Part shown: in pieces, positions 60,815 through 64,000 of the stretch
Layout: each line of letters starts with the position of its first letter
How positions within the stretch are numbered: the stretch's first letter is position 1
Notes under the pieces: generated by a model
The model's input: only the letters and a program-made list of their open reading frames with translations
Databases searched by the model: none
Told to the model about the DNA's origin: nothing
Assembly (NCBI GenBank): GCA_050187875.1
Contig: JBFWXB010000021.1
Span: 13,675 to 77,674 of the forward strand
DNA: 64,000 nucleotides
Reading direction: 5' to 3'
Source: JAFKKS01 sp050187875
Lineage (GTDB): Bacteria > Pseudomonadota > Alphaproteobacteria > Rhizobiales > Xanthobacteraceae
Translations under genes and position numbers: made by a program

Positions 60815-62164
60815 TCAAACCTTGGCCTGCGTTTCGCCGGCCGGACGCTTCGCTTGTTTCAAATAACGAAACAGCAGATAGGCGGAGATCATCAGGCCCC
60901 ACCATAATATGCCGTGATCGTAGACGATCGGTCCCTCGAATGGCAGCTGGGAAAAGAAATAGCCAGCCAATCCTCCCATGATTCCGATCGTTGCTGCGGT
61001 CGCGCTCGACGTCACGGGAAGCGCCATGAACGCACCCAGCACGATCATCGTCAGCGTGATTTCGACGAGAGCGCCGGGCCACCCGCCGAGCGCATAGCCA
61101 GTGATGTGAACGGCCGCGGGCGCCGTGCCGATGCCGGCGAATTCGTCTTCGCCGTACATCTTCTCGTAGATGAGATTGCTTGGCTGACAGGGGTTGGTCT
61201 TGCGCAGAATACGATCGACGATCGTCCCGCAAATCGGGCCTTCGCGGCTGAACGTGGCATAATAATAAGGAACCGGCAGCGCCATCCGGTTGATGACTTG
61301 CAAGAGGAGAAAGGGTGCATTTTCCGCGGAGGAGAGCAGAACGCCGCCGGTGTCAGGGCGATACTGGTTTAACGGGCGCGCGCCCGAAGACGGCGTCTGG
61401 ATCTCGTGCCGAACGGATTCGAGGGGAGGCGCAAGGCGAAGGACCGCGACCGATACGACGAGATACACGCCGACCGAAGCGACCGCCATCGCCGCCGCGC
61501 TCAGCAGCGGGCGCGCGCGCGCATTGAAAAACACCGAGAGCGTCAGCGCACCGCATAGCGTCATCATCGGCCATTTCATGTTCAGCGACACCATCAAGGT
61601 GGCGAGCGACACGATATTTATGACGGACGCGACAATCCAAAGCGCGCGCCGGGACTTGAGGGCGCGGATATAAGAATAGATGGTCAGAAACACCAAAGGG
61701 GATTGCAGCGCCATCCTGGCCCAAAAGCCCAGGCGGTCCAAGATCTCAAAGCGCGCTCTGACGGAAGAGAAAACATCGTTTCCTACCCACGCCAGCGCCA
61801 GCACATCGGCACGCCAGAAGGAGAAGACGACGAAGCCGTAACAGGCGGCGAGCATAAGGACATAATGCCAAGGCTCGATGTCTGTGATGTGCGGCGCAAG
61901 CTGCCGTGTGGCGGGCGCAAGGAGGCGGCGAACCGCAAATGCGATCGGCGCTGCGACGAAGGGCAGGGCCAACAACAGCCAGAACGCCGCATCGTGCATC
62001 TTGGGCATATTGCTGGGGTCTGGAAGGACCCTCTCCAGCGATGTGCTGATGAGGTCCGAGGTGTAGAGGAGGTTTCCGGCGACGGTGAGGAAGAAATAGG
62101 CGGCGAGGAATACGGCGAGTGGAAGGACGCGGTAAAGACTCTCTCTAATATTCGCCGCCGTCAT
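60815..62164 (-). CDS. Polytopic membrane protein, possible polysaccharide polymerase
   Basis: The 449-residue protein has about ten hydrophobic segments and a periplasmic-type loop (about 255-345) with paired Cys in EGPICGTIVDRI and KTNPCQPSN. No named family is recognised with confidence; the topology resembles Wzy/O-antigen polymerases. It is isolated from the exopolysaccharide locus and lies just before the CRISPR array, transcribed away from it. The 161 bases between it and the array contain nothing recognisable. Confidence 0.6.
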   Translation of the reverse strand: MTAANIRESLYRVLPLAVFLAAYFFLTVAGNLLYTSDLISTSLERVLPDPSNMPKMHDAAFWLLLALPFVAAPIAFAVRRLLAPATRQLAPHITDIEPWHYVLMLAACYGFVVFSFWRADVLALAWVGNDVFSSVRARFEILDRLGFWARMALQSPLVFLTIYSYIRALKSRRALWIVASVINIVSLATLMVSLNMKWPMMTLCGALTLSVFFNARARPLLSAAAMAVASVGVYLVVSVAVLRLAPPLESVRHEIQTPSSGARPLNQYRPDTGGVLLSSAENAPFLLLQVINRMALPVPYYYATFSREGPICGTIVDRILRKTNPCQPSNLIYEKMYGEDEFAGIGTAPAAVHITGYALGGWPGALVEITLTMIVLGAFMALPVTSSATAATIGIMGGLAGYFFSQLPFEGPIVYDHGILWWGLMISAYLLFRYLKQAKRPAGETQAKV

Positions 62165-62325
62165 TGCAGGGTTGCGACCTCGATCATGCGCCCGACAAGA
62201 TGCGCCATACGACGCTCAAGTCAATTGAACTGACGCTCCGAGAATCGAAGCGCTTCTCTGCGATCTACCCAGAGATCGTGGATCGAAAAGGGTCGATGTC
62301 TTGATTCGTGGCATCGATGCGGCGC

Positions 62326-64000
62326 GATTGCATTGGTCCTTAGTCACCAGACCGCTAAACTCGCCTCGGCTTTTTGTTGCCAGAGCGAGCGTTGCGGTTG
62401 GCCCTCAATCACCAGACCGCTAAACTCCAAGGACCTGATAACGCTGACCGGTTACTGTTGCGGTTGGCCCTCAATCACCAGACCGCTAAACTTGCGAGCC
62501 GGAAGCGGTCACGAAGGCGACGGGTTGCGGTTGGCCCTCAATCACCAGACCGCTAAACTAGCCTTCAGGTCGCATCAGACGCCGCCCCGGTTGCGGTTGG
62601 CCCTCAATCACCAGACCGCTAAACTGGCGTCTTCGCTGTCGATCGCGGGATCTTCGTTGCGGTTGGCCCTCAATCACCAGACCGCTAAACTGGCGTCTTC
62701 GCTGTCGATCGCGGGATCTTCGTTGCGGTTGGCCCTCAATCACCAGACCGCTAAACTCCGATCGAGTTCGCCACGCCGCACCTTGCCGTTGCGGTTGGCC
62801 CTCAATCACCAGACCGCTAAACTCACGGAGTCTGACGATGCTTGCGATCATCGGTTGCGGTTGGCCCTCAATCACCAGACCGCTAAACTAGCAGTCGGAC
62901 GAAATCACGCGGCTTTTGAGTTGCGGTTGGCCCTCAATCACCAGACCGCTAAACTGCACTGACCTAGGGGGGGGTCAAAAGTCGTTGCGGTTGGCCCTCA
63001 ATCACCAGACCGCTAAACTTGGACCGACATCCCGCCTGAGATCGTCATCGTTGCGGTTGGCCCTCAATCACCAGACCGCTAAACTATCGTGCGCGACCGT
63101 GTCAACGTAGCCCTGGTTGCGGTTGGCCCTCAATCACCAGACCGCTAAACTCACGGAAACGAAATGGTTCCGTCTGATCTGGTTGCGGTTGGCCCTCAAT
63201 CACCAGACCGCTAAACTGCTTAGCGCGACAGCCCCTCACCGCATCTCGTTGCGGTTGGCCCTCAATCACCAGACCGCTAAACTGGCGCCGGCGACCAGCA
63301 GCAGGCCCGGCGCGTTGCGGTTGGCCCTCAATCACCAGACCGCTAAACTAGGCCGGCGCTCGAACCGCGCGGATAGGTGGTTGCGGTTGGCCCTCAATCA
63401 CCAGACCGCTAAACTGAAGACGACCGACTGGGCGGACTACACGCAGTTGCGGTTGGCCCTCAATCACCAGACCGCTAAACTACAGGCGAAATCCGGGAAG
63501 CAGAAAAACGTGTTGCGGTTGGCCCTCAATCACCAGACCGCTAAACTTTCGATGCGACGCCGCCGGCGGTGACGCCGGTTGCGGTTGGCCCTCAATCACC
63601 AGACCGCTAAACTAAGTGCCACATTTGCACCTTTATCTTGCGCGTTGCGGTTGGCCCTCAATCACCAGACCGCTAAACTTTCGATCAGCTTGCCGACGAT
63701 GAGCTCGTCGTTGCGGTTGGCCCTCAATCACCAGACCGCTAAACTACGCAGGTAGTTCACGCTTTCGAGTTCGATGTTGCGGTTGGCCCTCAATCACCAG
63801 ACCGCTAAACTCAGATCGTCTACGCCAACGTCTATGGCAGCGTTGCGGTTGGCCCTCAATCACCAGACCGCTAAACTTCGCGCCGCGGTTATCGCATGCG
63901 GTCGGAGTTGCGGTTGGCCCTCAATCACCAGACCGCTAAACTAAGCTGAAAGAGCACGAGCACAAGCAGAGGGTTGCGGTTGGCCCTCAATCACCAGACC
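62326..64000 (+). CRISPR. CRISPR array, 26 repeats, open at the right edge (probably type II-C)
   Basis: Twenty-four full repeats of 36 bases (start GTTGCGG, end CCGCTAAACT) are identical. A degenerate first repeat lies at 62326-62361, and a last repeat is cut by the window end at 63973. They enclose 25 spacers, mostly 30 bases (range 28-31), so the period is about 66. Repeat length, spacer length and the GxTGCGG...GCTAxxCT ends match alphaproteobacterial Cas9 arrays such as that of Parvibaculum, in the crRNA sense on the plus strand. The spacers at 62626-62655 and 62692-62721 are identical. No cas gene or anti-repeat is seen in the window. Confidence 0.97.

Noticed and set aside
62165..62325. 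tracrRNA or leader between the membrane protein gene and the array
   Set aside because: I found no stretch complementary to the 5' half of the repeat and no clear terminator-like structure.
62333..63572. Open frames on both strands through the CRISPR array with a 22-residue repeat
   Set aside because: The 66-base period is a multiple of three, so the repeats are read as a periodic peptide. It is an artefact of the array.

Overview
The window looks like the chromosome of a GC-rich alphaproteobacterium, most likely of the order Hyphomicrobiales (Rhizobiales; the Beijerinckiaceae/Methylocystaceae side is a guess). The reasons are FixL/FixJ-style signalling, an ExoF-like exporter, an ECF sigma/NrsF pair with Caulobacter-SigF-like promoters, and a CRISPR repeat of the alphaproteobacterial type II-C kind. 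This placement is inference from gene families; no 16S or housekeeping marker is present.

Layout. (1) 1-4.1 kb: a partial Sua5/YrdC-like gene divergent from a LysR regulator, then a FixLJ-like two-component pair and an orphan receiver protein. (2) 4.1-30.7 kb: a large Wzx/Wzy-type exopolysaccharide locus. It holds sugar-nucleotide genes (manC broken by an in-frame stop, glmS, UDP-xylose synthase, GDP-mannose 3,5-epimerase, ugd), the initiating phosphoglycosyltransferase, several glycosyltransferases, two polysaccharide deacetylases, an adenylation-carrier-thioesterase protein, a protein with two tandem methyltransferase-like domains, a flippase fused to a kinase-like domain, a polymerase/ligase, a Wzz-type co-polymerase, an OPX exporter, a beta-helix protein, and a LuxR-type regulator with a degenerate receiver. 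(3) 31-48.7 kb: an accessory metal/redox-stress island with several broken genes, ending at a tRNA-Ser gene. (4) 49-62.2 kb: ArsR/VOC/SRPBCC genes, an HxlR/GST divergon, a pentose-phosphate/gluconate operon (gnd-zwf-pgl-gntK-HAD-DSD1), an FAD oxidoreductase, a persulfide-type sulfur module and a second polymerase-like membrane protein. (5) 62.3-64.0 kb: a CRISPR array of 26 repeats that runs off the right edge, with no cas gene in the window.

The most interesting part is region 3. A SigF-type ECF sigma factor and its NrsF anti-sigma factor sit beside three matches to GTAACC-N15/16-CGAA, the SigF-type promoter. One of these lies just upstream of a bufferin (copper-binding RiPP) operon, bufABCD. 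The operon continues without a break, through overlapping or nearly touching start and stop codons, into a metallophosphoesterase-radical SAM fusion, a TVP38/TMEM64 membrane protein and two glycosyltransferases of the arsenosugar-associated TIGR04283/TIGR04282 families. This eight-gene unit is the best candidate for an undescribed extension of bufferin biology. The same island carries two atypical disulfide-reductase-like flavoproteins, a GDCCVxC zinc-ribbon-like protein and a DUF1326/DUF2182 pair. It also carries remnants: a truncated peroxiredoxin-like gene, a frameshifted CcdA/DsbD-like gene, a split AhpD-like peroxidase gene, and fragments of GH15, DUF4396 and a copper P-type ATPase.
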